Below are positions 51,204 to 59,208 of a DNA stretch of 64,000 bases, piece after piece. The translations under genes were made by a program, and so were the position numbers. Each line of letters starts with the position of its first letter. The stretch's first letter is position 1. The DNA lies in the NCBI RefSeq assembly GCF_004354085.1, contig NZ_SMSE01000001.1:921724-985723 (forward strand), given 5' to 3'. This DNA is from Seongchinamella unica (lineage in GTDB: Bacteria > Pseudomonadota > Gammaproteobacteria > Pseudomonadales > Halieaceae). The notes under the pieces were generated by a model. The model was not told where the DNA came from. It made no database searches and saw only the letters and a list, made by a program, of their open reading frames with translations.

Positions 51204-51680
51204 TCACTCGCTTCCCATCTGTGACTGCAGGTAATTTGGCAGGCCCACTTTCTCTATCAGGCCCAACTGCTTTTCCAGCCACCAGGTGTGATCGACCTCA
51301 GTGTCTTCCAGCAATCGTTCCAGCACTTCCCGGCTGTGGTAGTCCTGCTCGGCCTCACACACCTTGATGGCGTCCTTCAGGGCCTTGTCGACCGCCAGTT
51401 CCACATTGAGGTCGTTCTGCAACATTTCCGGGACGTCCTTGCCCACCTGTATCGGCGGACGGGTCACCATATCCGGCGTGCCCTCCAGAAACAGCATGCG
51501 CTCGATCAGCGCCTTGGCGTGACCCTTCTCGTCTTCAAATTCGTGGGCGATGCGTTCGTGAAGCTTGTTCAGGCCCCAGTCCGCATACATTTCCGCGTGA
51601 ATAAAGTACTGGTCCATGGCACCCAGTTCCCAGGCCAGCAGTCCGTTCAACTCGGCAATGACTTTATCGCTACCTTTCAT
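51204..51680 (-). CDS. bfr: Bacterioferritin subunit with full ferroxidase ligands, no haem Met
   Basis: A 158-residue bacterioferritin. Ferroxidase-centre residues by the E. coli numbering are all present: E18, E51, H54, E94, E128 and H131 (the last two shifted by one). Position 52, the haem-ligand Met, is Lys (FEDEKGHAKALIE), so this subunit should not bind haem. It would oxidise Fe(II) and store it in the 24-mer shell. Its Shine-Dalgarno site is GGAGG on the minus strand. It lies 25 bp after another bfr gene with the opposite defects, implying mixed shells as in Neisseria BfrA/BfrB. Confidence 0.93.
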   Translation of the reverse strand: MKGSDKVIAELNGLLAWELGAMDQYFIHAEMYADWGLNKLHERIAHEFEDEKGHAKALIERMLFLEGTPDMVTRPPIQVGKDVPEMLQNDLNVELAVDKALKDAIKVCEAEQDYHSREVLERLLEDTEVDHTWWLEKQLGLIEKVGLPNYLQSQMGSE

Positions 51681-51705
51681 GATGATGTCCTCCGGTTAAA
51701 CAGGG

Positions 51706-52170
51706 TTAAATTTGCGACTGGAGATAGTTCTCCAGGCCGGTGTTCTCGATCAGGTATTGCTGGGCTTCAATCCAGTCGACATGATCTTCCTCGTACTCCA
51801 GGATCTCCTCCAGCACCTCTCGGCTGACAAAATCCTGCGCCTGCTCGCAATAGCCGATGGCTTCCCGCAACAGGGCGAGCTCCTGTACCTGCAGGGTCAT
51901 GTCACAGTCGAGCATCTCCCGGGCGTGCTCGCCAATACGCACCTTCTCCAGATGCTGCAGATTGGGCAGGCCCTCGAGGAACAGGATACGCTCAATGAGT
52001 TCATCCGCCTGCTTCATGTCCTTGATGGATTTTTTGTAGCTCTTTTCGTTGAGCTGTTCCAGACCCCAGTTGCGGAACATCCTGGCGTGCAGGAAGTACT
52101 GGTTGATGGAGGTTAACTCCAGGGTGAGAACGCGGTTGAGATAGCCGATTACCTTGCCATCGCCTTGCAT
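51706..52170 (-). CDS. bfr: Bacterioferritin subunit with haem Met, degenerate ferroxidase site
   Basis: A 154-residue bacterioferritin close in sequence to E. coli Bfr at the start (LTSINQYFLHARMF). Met52, the haem axial ligand, is kept (KSIKDMKQAD). Ferroxidase ligands are altered: E18, E127 and H130 remain, but E51 is Asp, H54 is Gln and E94 is Gln. It should therefore bind haem but oxidise iron poorly. It is the promoter-proximal gene of a two-gene operon, and its partner supplies intact ferroxidase sites. Expression is probably iron-linked; a weak Fur-like site lies upstream. Confidence 0.93.
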   Translation of the reverse strand: MQGDGKVIGYLNRVLTLELTSINQYFLHARMFRNWGLEQLNEKSYKKSIKDMKQADELIERILFLEGLPNLQHLEKVRIGEHAREMLDCDMTLQVQELALLREAIGYCEQAQDFVSREVLEEILEYEEDHVDWIEAQQYLIENTGLENYLQSQI

Positions 52171-52279
52171 GATTGCACTCCAAACGAGATATTGCTGGCC
52201 CTTTCGGGTTGACGCCCTAAAGCCTAGTCGCCACGGCGGTAAAAGTCAAAATATCCTTTTAAATCAATGGCTTGATATT

Positions 52280-52298
52280 AATAACAATACCGATTCTC
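52280..52298. promoter_or_regulatory. Possible Fur box upstream of bfr
   Basis: The 19 bases at 52280-52298 agree with the classical GATAATGATAATCATTATC Fur box at 12 positions by eye, in an AT-rich stretch between the divergent bfr and RND genes. The match is modest and could be chance. Confidence 0.3.
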
Positions 52299-52383
52299 AT
52301 TGCTGTTCAGGCGTCGTACTTCTGGCAGTCAGCAGCAAAACCGGTCATCATTGCGCCTCGTCCACTATCGGCAGAAAACCACT

Positions 52384-53457
52384 ATGCTGCAACGGCGCGG
52401 CCTCCCGGCCACCCTGTGTCTGTTCCTGTTCATTGTCACGCCGCTGGCCAACGGCCAGGGCGAGGGAGCGCCGGTGGCGATTGCCAGCGCCCAGGCGAGG
52501 GACATTGTCGAGGTGATCCAACTCAACGGCAGCGTGAGCGCGCGCAGGAACGCCCAACTCTCAGTGGCAACGGCGGGGCTGGTCTCCCGGCTCGAGCTGG
52601 ACGAAGGCGATCAGGTAAAGGCCGGGCAGGTCCTGCTTGCCCTGGATGCCGAACTGGCGAGACAGCAATACCGGGCCGCCATGGCGGCCCAAACCCAGGC
52701 CAGCCGGGCTCTCGCTGACGCCCGCAGGCGCCTGGCTGAAGCCGAGGAGCTGGCACCCAAGCAGAGCATTGCCGAGACCGTCGTCAGGGACATCGCCGCC
52801 GAGGTGGCCGAGGACGAGGCCGCCCTCGACCAGGCCCGCGCGGAAGCAGGTTACCGGGAGGGTTTACTGGACCGGCATCAACTCAAGGCGCCCTTCGCCG
52901 GCGTGATTACCGCCCGCCAGGTCGAACTCGGTGAATGGATCGTACCCGGGGATGCTGCCTTTACCCTGGTATCGACGGATCAGCTGCGGCTGGACTTCCA
53001 GGCGCCGGAAGACTACCAGGGAAAGCTGCAGACAGGCCAGCCGCTCGAATTCAGCCTCGGCGGCCGACCGGGGCGCCACCCCGCCACCGTATCCGCCACC
53101 GTGCCCGCCAGCGACGCCCAGTCCAGGACGTTCCTGGTCAGGGCTCTGCCAGACCGGGCCGTGGCGGGAATGCTGCCCGGGATGTCAGTGCGGGCCGAGG
53201 TTCGCCTGCCCACGGGACAGCGCGGAATAACCGTACCCCGCGATGCGGTCCTGCGCTACGCCGATGGTCGCCAGATCGTGTGGGTTGTGGAGCGCGAGGA
53301 GGGCCGCACGGTAGCCAGCGAACGCCGGGTGCGGGTCGGCCTCGCCTTCGATGGCGAAGTGGAGATACGCAGCGGTATCAGCGCAGGTGATTCCGTGGTG
53401 ATCGAGGGTAACGAGGCCCTGCGCAACGGCCTTGCTGTCGCTGTCACCAACGGATAG
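52384..53457 (+). CDS. RND efflux periplasmic adaptor (membrane fusion protein)
   Basis: A 357-residue membrane-fusion protein. A signal peptide (LPATLCLFLFIVTPLANG) is followed by the lipoyl/barrel-sandwich halves (SVSARRNAQLSVATAGLVSR; LKAPFAGVITARQVELGEWI), an alpha-helical hairpin (AAMAAQTQASRALADARRRL) and beta-barrel and membrane-proximal domains. It links an inner-membrane RND pump to an outer-membrane channel. The permease gene starts nine bases after the stop, so they form one operon. No TolC-like gene is adjacent. Substrates are unknown. Confidence 0.9.
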   Translation: MLQRRGLPATLCLFLFIVTPLANGQGEGAPVAIASAQARDIVEVIQLNGSVSARRNAQLSVATAGLVSRLELDEGDQVKAGQVLLALDAELARQQYRAAMAAQTQASRALADARRRLAEAEELAPKQSIAETVVRDIAAEVAEDEAALDQARAEAGYREGLLDRHQLKAPFAGVITARQVELGEWIVPGDAAFTLVSTDQLRLDFQAPEDYQGKLQTGQPLEFSLGGRPGRHPATVSATVPASDAQSRTFLVRALPDRAVAGMLPGMSVRAEVRLPTGQRGITVPRDAVLRYADGRQIVWVVEREEGRTVASERRVRVGLAFDGEVEIRSGISAGDSVVIEGNEALRNGLAVAVTNG

Positions 53458-53465
53458 GCGCAGCC

Positions 53466-56400
53466 ATGTTCAGCAAAATTATTCACCACGGCACCCTGGT
53501 CACCGTCTGCGTGCTGATTGTCGCGGTACTGGGCATTCTGGCGGCCAACCGCATCCCCGTACAGATGATTCCCGATCTGGACGTGCGCACCATCAGCGTG
53601 CGCACGGTCTGGCCCGGGGCCACGCCCCAGGACGTGGAACAAGAGATTCTCATCGAACAGGAAGATTACCTGCGCAATCTTCCCAACCTGACCCGACTGA
53701 CGGCCACGGCGCAGATCGGTTCGGCATCCATTGAGCTGGAATTCCCCCTCGGCACCGACATGACTGACATGATGATCCGGGTGAACAACGCGCTCAGCCA
53801 GGTGCCTTCCTACCCGGAAAATGTCGATGAACCGCAGGTCTACGCCAGCTCGTTCTCCAGCAATTCATTCATGTTCTTCAATATCACTCCCCTGCCGGGG
53901 AATCCCCGGCAGCTGGACATGGACCTGATTCTCGACTTCCTGCAGGACAATGTCCGGCCGCGGATGGCCGGTGTGCCCGGGGTGTCGGAAATCAACATCT
54001 GGGGAGGGTCCGAACGCCAGGTCCAGATCCTGGTGGACCCGGCACGCCTGGCCCAGCGAGAACTGAGCCTGCTGGATGTGCGCACCGCGATCCGGGCCCG
54101 CAATCGCGACCGCTCCGGTGGCGACCTGTCCGCTGGCAAGCGCCAGTACCTGCTGCGCACCATCGGTCGCTTCCACGATCTGGAAGAGCTTGAAGAGCTG
54201 ATTCTGGCCAGGCGCGGCGACAACATCATCCGGTTGCGGGATGTCGCCACCGTGCACATGGATCACTTCGAGAAGCGATCGACAGCCCGCTTCAATGGCG
54301 CCGATAGCATCATGATGGCCGTGCGCCGGGAGTCGGGTTCCAATGTCATCGCGATCAAGGAGCAGATGCTACGGGAAGTCGCGGCGCTGCAACAACAGGT
54401 GCTGGAGCCCGCCGGGCTGCAGATGAGACTGATGGCCGATGACGTGGTCTACGTGAAAGACTCCATCCGCACCGTGTGGCAGAACCTGTTCCTTGGCGCC
54501 CTGTTTGCCACCGGCATCATGTACCTGTTCCTGCGCTCGTGGCGGACCACGGCGGTGGGTGTGATCGGCATCCCGCTGTGTATCATCGTGGCTTTCCTGG
54601 GCCTGCTGATGGCGGGCCGGACCATCAACGTCATTTCGCTGGCTGGCATCGCCTTCGCCCTGGGCATGACCCTGGACAACAGTATCGTGGTGCTGGAAAG
54701 CATCGAACTTGAACGCCGCAAGGGGGCCGGTCGCTTCGACGCTGCCCTGGCTGGGGTGAGCAAGGTCTGGCCCGCGGTGTTCGCCTCCACCATGACCACG
54801 GTGCTGGTGTTCCTGCCGGTGGCCTTTATCGAGCAGGAGGCGGGGCAGCTGTACTCCGATGTGGCGATCGCCATTTCCGCTGCCATTCTCGCGTCGATGC
54901 TGGTCGCGGTCACCGTAGTGCCCACCGCGTCGGCGCGTCTGGAGCTGGTCAACGACAGCAAACGGCAACAACGGGGTGAAACCCGCGGTGAAAAACTGCG
55001 GGCGACCACCCTGGGCTGGGTAGACAAGTGCCTGCAAACGTCTCGCAACCGCTGGACCACCGTAATTGTGGCTGCGGCGCTCAGCGCGACCATTATCCTG
55101 TTCCTGACCCCCCCGGCCGAGTACCTGCCCGAGGGAGAAGAGCCCAAGGTATTCGCCAGCATGAGCGCCCCACCGGGCTACAACCTGGAAACCATGGATG
55201 CCATCGCTGCCGAGATCGAAGCGTACCTGCTGCCAGCCGTGGAGGCCGACCCGGAACTGTATCACCGCGGCGAGGCCCAGGTACCCGCCATGAAGTATCT
55301 CAACCTGGGGGCCAGCGACACCCGGGTGCGGGTGATTTCCGAACCGGTGGACGCCCGCGATATCGAGGCCCTGATGGATGTGATTACCGCTAAGTACCGC
55401 GAATACCCGGGCATGCGCGCCTTCGCCGCGCGCGGCTCCATCATCACCAGTAACGACGGCGGCACCCGCTCGATCAATCTGGAGATCTCCGGGCCCGACC
55501 TTTACACCATCTACCGGGTGGCCCAGCTGGCGGACACCCGCGCCCGCCAGGTGTTCGATAACCCCCGCATACAGAGCCAGCCCGGGGCGCTGAGCCTGGC
55601 CCAGCCGTTGCTGCAGATTCACCCCCGCTGGGACCGCGCTGCCGAACTGGGCCTCAACATCGACAACCTGGGCTACACCGTGTCGGCCATCACCGACGGC
55701 ACCTACGTGGATGAGTTCTTTATGGGCGATGACAAGATCGACATGTACCTGTACAGCGACGCCGGGCTGGACATGGATATCGATGCCCTGGGACAGGTGC
55801 CGCTGTATACCGCGCAGGGAGAGATCATTCCCCTGGCCGCGGTTGCCGATTTCGAGGAGACAGTCGACACCAGTTCCATTCGCCGGGTTGGCGGTCGGCG
55901 CACTGTTACCCTCAACGTTATCCCGCCGCGGTCAGTTGCGCTGGAAAGCGGGGTGGAGACGGTGCAGCAGGACGTTGTTTCCTTCCTGCGTGACCGGGGT
56001 GACATTCCCGCCCAGGTGGATATCGTGATATCGGGTGCGGCCGACCAGTTGCAAGCCACCCGAGAGGCACTGCTGAGCAACTACCTGGTGGCGCTGTTTA
56101 TCGTTTACCTGCTGATGGTGGCCATCTTCAACCACTGGGGCTACCCCCTGCTGATCCTGACCTCAATCCCCCTTGGGGTCGCCGGCGGGCTGGTTGGCCT
56201 GGCCCTGCTCAACGGCATTGGCGGACTACTGCCGGTGCTGGGCCTGGCGGCGATATCACAGCCCTTTGACATGATTTCCATGCTCGGCTTCCTGATCCTG
56301 ATGGGGACGGTGGTCAACAACCCGATTCTGGTGGTGCACCGGGCGGTGGAGAACTTCAATGACGGTGCGGTGCCCCTGGAGGCGGTCAGGGAGGCGGTAA

Positions 56401-56624
56401 AAACCCGGCTGCGGCCTATCGCCATGTCGACGATTACCACGCTGTGTGGCCTGGCCCCCCTGGTCCTCATACCCGGCGCCGGCACCGAGCTCTACCGCGG
56501 GGTAGGCGCTATCGTCATGTTCGGCATTATGGGCGCCATGCTGGTGACCCTGACCATGCTGCCGGCCCTCACGGTCATGGTACTGGAATACCAGTCGCGG
56601 CGGGGTGAGACGGTCACTGGCTGA
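53466..56624 (+). CDS. RND family efflux permease
   Basis: A 1052-residue RND transporter with 12 membrane helices and two large periplasmic domains. Early residues VTVCVLIVAVLGILAANRIP and the conserved VRTVWPGATPQDVEQEI are typical. In helix 4 the proton-relay pair of AcrB (Asp407-Asp408) reads GMTLDNSIVVLE, i.e. D404 then Asn; in helix 10 the AcrB Lys940 position is Asn (GTVVNNPILVV, N951). The pump therefore keeps only one of the three charged relay residues, as in some non-HAE1 subgroups. Co-transcribed with its adaptor. Substrate class cannot be set. Confidence 0.92.
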   Translation: MFSKIIHHGTLVTVCVLIVAVLGILAANRIPVQMIPDLDVRTISVRTVWPGATPQDVEQEILIEQEDYLRNLPNLTRLTATAQIGSASIELEFPLGTDMTDMMIRVNNALSQVPSYPENVDEPQVYASSFSSNSFMFFNITPLPGNPRQLDMDLILDFLQDNVRPRMAGVPGVSEINIWGGSERQVQILVDPARLAQRELSLLDVRTAIRARNRDRSGGDLSAGKRQYLLRTIGRFHDLEELEELILARRGDNIIRLRDVATVHMDHFEKRSTARFNGADSIMMAVRRESGSNVIAIKEQMLREVAALQQQVLEPAGLQMRLMADDVVYVKDSIRTVWQNLFLGALFATGIMYLFLRSWRTTAVGVIGIPLCIIVAFLGLLMAGRTINVISLAGIAFALGMTLDNSIVVLESIELERRKGAGRFDAALAGVSKVWPAVFASTMTTVLVFLPVAFIEQEAGQLYSDVAIAISAAILASMLVAVTVVPTASARLELVNDSKRQQRGETRGEKLRATTLGWVDKCLQTSRNRWTTVIVAAALSATIILFLTPPAEYLPEGEEPKVFASMSAPPGYNLETMDAIAAEIEAYLLPAVEADPELYHRGEAQVPAMKYLNLGASDTRVRVISEPVDARDIEALMDVITAKYREYPGMRAFAARGSIITSNDGGTRSINLEISGPDLYTIYRVAQLADTRARQVFDNPRIQSQPGALSLAQPLLQIHPRWDRAAELGLNIDNLGYTVSAITDGTYVDEFFMGDDKIDMYLYSDAGLDMDIDALGQVPLYTAQGEIIPLAAVADFEETVDTSSIRRVGGRRTVTLNVIPPRSVALESGVETVQQDVVSFLRDRGDIPAQVDIVISGAADQLQATREALLSNYLVALFIVYLLMVAIFNHWGYPLLILTSIPLGVAGGLVGLALLNGIGGLLPVLGLAAISQPFDMISMLGFLILMGTVVNNPILVVHRAVENFNDGAVPLEAVREAVKTRLRPIAMSTITTLCGLAPLVLIPGAGTELYRGVGAIVMFGIMGAMLVTLTMLPALTVMVLEYQSRRGETVTG

Positions 56625-56630
56625 CCGCGC

Positions 56631-56969
56631 TCACTCTTTTCGCTGATGCTCCTGATGGGCTTCCGAGGCCATCCGGGCAACGGTTTCAATCGCCTCGTCC
56701 ATGGTGAAGTGGCCCTTGTCCTTGTACTGGTCGAACAGGTTGATGTACTCGTCGGAGCGCCTGCCAAGCACCATCAGGCGCAGGTAGAGACTATCCTCCA
56801 GGGCCGGCTTGCGGATCGCATCAAGGACAAACACAGCGATGCTCAACGGGCTCATCAGCAGATCGCGCAGGGCATCGGCGCCGAGCTTCAACTGGAACAC
56901 GACCAGGTGTTTCAGCGCCGGACCAAAGGTGACCCTGGCACTGGAATCTTCAGGGGTGTCAAAAAACAT
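56631..56969 (-). CDS. Small conserved-type hypothetical protein beside finR
   Basis: A 112-residue soluble protein of unknown function with a hydrophobic central segment (DLLMSPLSIAVFVLDAIRKP) and an otherwise helical, charged sequence (EYINLFDQYKDKGHFTMDEA). I do not recognise the family. Its start overlaps the 3' end of the LysR gene by 11 bp, so it is probably translated as part of the same transcript. It converges on the RND permease gene with only six bases between the stops. Confidence 0.65.
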   Translation of the reverse strand: MFFDTPEDSSARVTFGPALKHLVVFQLKLGADALRDLLMSPLSIAVFVLDAIRKPALEDSLYLRLMVLGRRSDEYINLFDQYKDKGHFTMDEAIETVARMASEAHQEHQRKE

Positions 56970-57864
56970 GGGATGGGTTCTCCGTATTGTATTCCCGGCA
57001 CAGTTCCAGCCACCGGGTGAGCGTACTGGCGTGAAACTTTTCCCGGTGCATGATCAGGTTCAGTTGCCGGCTGAAGTCGCGCTGAGGCACCTGCAGCGGA
57101 ACCAGTGAGCCACGGGCAAAGGCCTCCCGCAGACTGATACGGGACAGGCAGCCTACGCCCAGCCCGGCTTCCACCGCACGCTTGATGGCCTCGGTGTGCT
57201 GCAGCTCCATGGCGATGTCCAGGTCCGTCAGTATGCCATGCATCGCCCGGTCGAAGGTCTGGCGGGTGCCCGAGCCAGGTTCGCGCACGATCCACGGCAA
57301 TTGCAGCAGTTGCCGGTCGCTGACCGGTCGCCGCCCGGCGAGGGGATGGCCCGGGGCGGCAAACACCTGCAATTCGTCGTCCCGCCAGTGCAGGGTTTGC
57401 AAGCGGGGGTGATTCAGTTCGCCCTCGATCATCCCCAGGTCCAGTTCAAAATCGGCGACCTGGCGCGCGATGGTTTCCGTGTTGGCCACCTGCAGGGAGA
57501 TCTCGGCCCCGGGAAAGCGATCGCGAAAAGCCGCAATCATCGGCACCACCAGGTAGTTACCGATGGTCAGCGTGGCTCCCAGCCGCAGCGAGCCCGCACC
57601 CTGTTCGCCACCCAGCGCCGCTTCGAAGGCTTCAGCCTCGGCCAGCAACCGCTCGGCCTGGGGCCGCAGCTGGCGGCCCAGTTCACTGAGCTGCAGGCGC
57701 TTACCCAGGCGGTCGAACAATTGCACGTCAAACTGGCTTTCGAGTTCCTTCAGGGCGCCACTGGCTGCGGATTGCGACATCGCCAATGCCGCTGCCGCGC
57801 GGCTGACGTTTTCGAAACGGGCCGTGGCGAGGAATACCTGCAGTTGGCGGAGGCTGAATTTCAT
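56959..57864 (-). CDS. finR: LysR family regulator, FinR type
   Basis: A 301-residue LysR regulator: helix-turn-helix MKFSLRQLQVFLATARFENV then SRAAAALAMSQSAASGALKE, and a C-terminal effector domain (GSLRLGATLTIGNYLVVPMI). It is transcribed divergently from fpr, the arrangement in pseudomonads where FinR activates fprA under oxidative stress. A palindromic operator candidate lies between the two genes. The FinR name rests on this conserved neighbourhood rather than on residues unique to FinR. Confidence 0.85.
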   Translation of the reverse strand: MKFSLRQLQVFLATARFENVSRAAAALAMSQSAASGALKELESQFDVQLFDRLGKRLQLSELGRQLRPQAERLLAEAEAFEAALGGEQGAGSLRLGATLTIGNYLVVPMIAAFRDRFPGAEISLQVANTETIARQVADFELDLGMIEGELNHPRLQTLHWRDDELQVFAAPGHPLAGRRPVSDRQLLQLPWIVREPGSGTRQTFDRAMHGILTDLDIAMELQHTEAIKRAVEAGLGVGCLSRISLREAFARGSLVPLQVPQRDFSRQLNLIMHREKFHASTLTRWLELCREYNTENPSHVF

Positions 57865-57893
57865 ATCTATTTTTCCGATATACGAAATCGAAT

Positions 57894-57912
57894 ATATCTG
57901 TTTTACAGATAT
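57894..57912. promoter_or_regulatory. Candidate FinR operator between finR and fpr
   Basis: The perfect inverted repeat ATATCTG-N5-CAGATAT (57894-57912) fits the T-N11-A layout of LysR binding sites and is centred in the 124-bp divergent promoter region. A second, looser GATAT/ATATC pair lies just to the left, which would suit the two-site binding of LysR tetramers. Confidence 0.6.
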
Positions 57913-57988
57913 TTATGCAAGCGCTATCTTGCCCCAACTGCTCGCGGCACTGCGCCGCGGGGACAGCCGGAATTACAGGAGCAAGACC

Positions 57989-58762
57989 ATGGCTGCACTA
58001 CTGCGGGAACAGGTAACCGAGGTTCACCACTGGACCGATCGCCTGTTCAGTTTCAAGACCACGCGCAACCAGGGATTCCGTTTCAAAAACGGGTTTTTCA
58101 CCATGATCGGCCTGGAACTGGACGGTAAACCCCTGCTCCGCGCCTACAGCCTGGCCAGCGCCAACTACGAGGACGAACTGGAATTTTTCAGCATCAAGGT
58201 TCCCGATGGCCCGCTCACCTCGCGGCTACAGAACATCCAGCCCGGCGATGAACTGCTGGTTAACAGCAAGGCCACCGGCACCCTGGTGACAGACAACCTG
58301 CTGCCGGGCAGAAACCTGTACCTGATCGCCACCGGCACCGGACTGGCGCCATTTCTCAGCATTATCCGCGACCCGGAAATCTACGAGGCCTACGATAAAG
58401 TGATCCTTACCCACGGTTGTCGTGAGGTGGAGGAACTGGCCTACCAGGAACTGATCACCCAGCACCTGCCCAATCACGAGTACCTCGGCGAAGACGTGCG
58501 GCGGAAGCTGATCTACTACCCCACGGTCACCCGGGAAAAGTACGTCAACAACGGCCGCCTGACCGACCTGTTGCGCATCGGCAAGCTGGAAAAGGATATC
58601 GGCCTGCCGGCAATCAATACCGGGGACGACCGCTTCATGATTTGCGGCAGTCCCAGCATGCTCAAGGAAATCTGCAAACTGCTGGACAGCCGCGGTTTCA
58701 GCGAAACCCGTAACGGCCACATCGGCGAATACGTGATTGAGCGGGCATTTGTGGAAAGCTGA
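57989..58762 (+). CDS. fpr: Ferredoxin/flavodoxin-NADP+ reductase
   Basis: A 257-residue FAD enzyme of the bacterial subclass I FPR. FAD contacts: RAYSLASANYEDELEFFSIK; the NADP domain has ATGTGLAPFLSIIRDPE and FMICGSPSMLKEI; the C-terminus ends YVIERAFVES, the short extension typical of pseudomonad FprA. It moves electrons between NADPH and ferredoxin or flavodoxin, supporting Fe-S repair and haem release from bacterioferritin. The ATG at 57989 follows AGGAG at 57977-57981. It is divergent from finR, which likely activates it. Confidence 0.96.
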   Translation: MAALLREQVTEVHHWTDRLFSFKTTRNQGFRFKNGFFTMIGLELDGKPLLRAYSLASANYEDELEFFSIKVPDGPLTSRLQNIQPGDELLVNSKATGTLVTDNLLPGRNLYLIATGTGLAPFLSIIRDPEIYEAYDKVILTHGCREVEELAYQELITQHLPNHEYLGEDVRRKLIYYPTVTREKYVNNGRLTDLLRIGKLEKDIGLPAINTGDDRFMICGSPSMLKEICKLLDSRGFSETRNGHIGEYVIERAFVES

Positions 58763-58789
58763 GGCCCGCCTTACCGACCGCGCAGGAGG

Positions 58790-59136
58790 CTATTGCGTCA
58801 GGGGGAAGAAGTCGTAGCGCTGGGTGCCTACGCTGCTGCCATGGGCAAAAAAAGTGAGCGCCCCTCGTCGTAGTAGGACAGCAGGTCTGAAGCTTCATCC
58901 GTATCAGTCGTGCTGATATCACCAATGCCCTTGTAGGGGCTGTCGCCCCAGCGCCAGCCAAAACCCGGGCCAGGCGTACCCTGCGGGACGTCGGCGGTGG
59001 CGATTTCGGTAACCGGGCTGGTGGCAAGCGCAGCAAGCGGGAAGGCGCAGCCTGCAATGAGCCACAGCCGGACTGCCAGCGACGGGGTGACGAACCTGAT
59101 CAAAACCCACTGTGCTCCAGATGTTATTTCTGCCAC
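58790..59136 (-). pseudogene. Frameshifted short MipA/OmpV-like gene
   Basis: From GTG 59136 (or TTG 59098, which begins a better signal peptide) the minus strand encodes a signal-like helix (AVRLWLIAGCAFPLAALA) and a mature part GFGWRWGDSPYKGIGDISTT, then LLSYYDEGRSLF. The zero frame stops soon after a run of seven T (plus-strand A7 at 58848-58854). One extra T would continue it as FAHGSSVGTQRYDFFPLTQ and stop at 58790. The joined segment resembles the N-terminal repeats of MipA/OmpV outer-membrane proteins, but is far shorter than that family (about 250 residues). It is a remnant, a sequencing slip or a phase-variable gene. Confidence 0.45.
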
Positions 59137-59208
59137 TGGCCATTACCCTGCAATATTCTAGACTTGGAAGGCGACTTGCAAACAAGCTCAGGCAGACAGG
59201 GTACTCAA

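Noticed and set aside
54369-55622. Minus-strand open frame of 417 codons inside the RND permease
   Set aside because: Antisense shadow of a strongly supported gene; composition (His, Gln, Gly rich) is not protein-like.
52384-56624. Heavy-metal (CusA-type) assignment of the RND pump
   Set aside because: The Met-rich copper-binding features and CzcA/CusA signatures are not evident; only the single Asp in helix 4 is shared, which is insufficient.
56631-57864. Toxin-antitoxin-like overlapping pair (small gene plus regulator)
   Set aside because: The larger gene is a full LysR with a conserved neighbour (fpr), and the small protein shows no toxin features.
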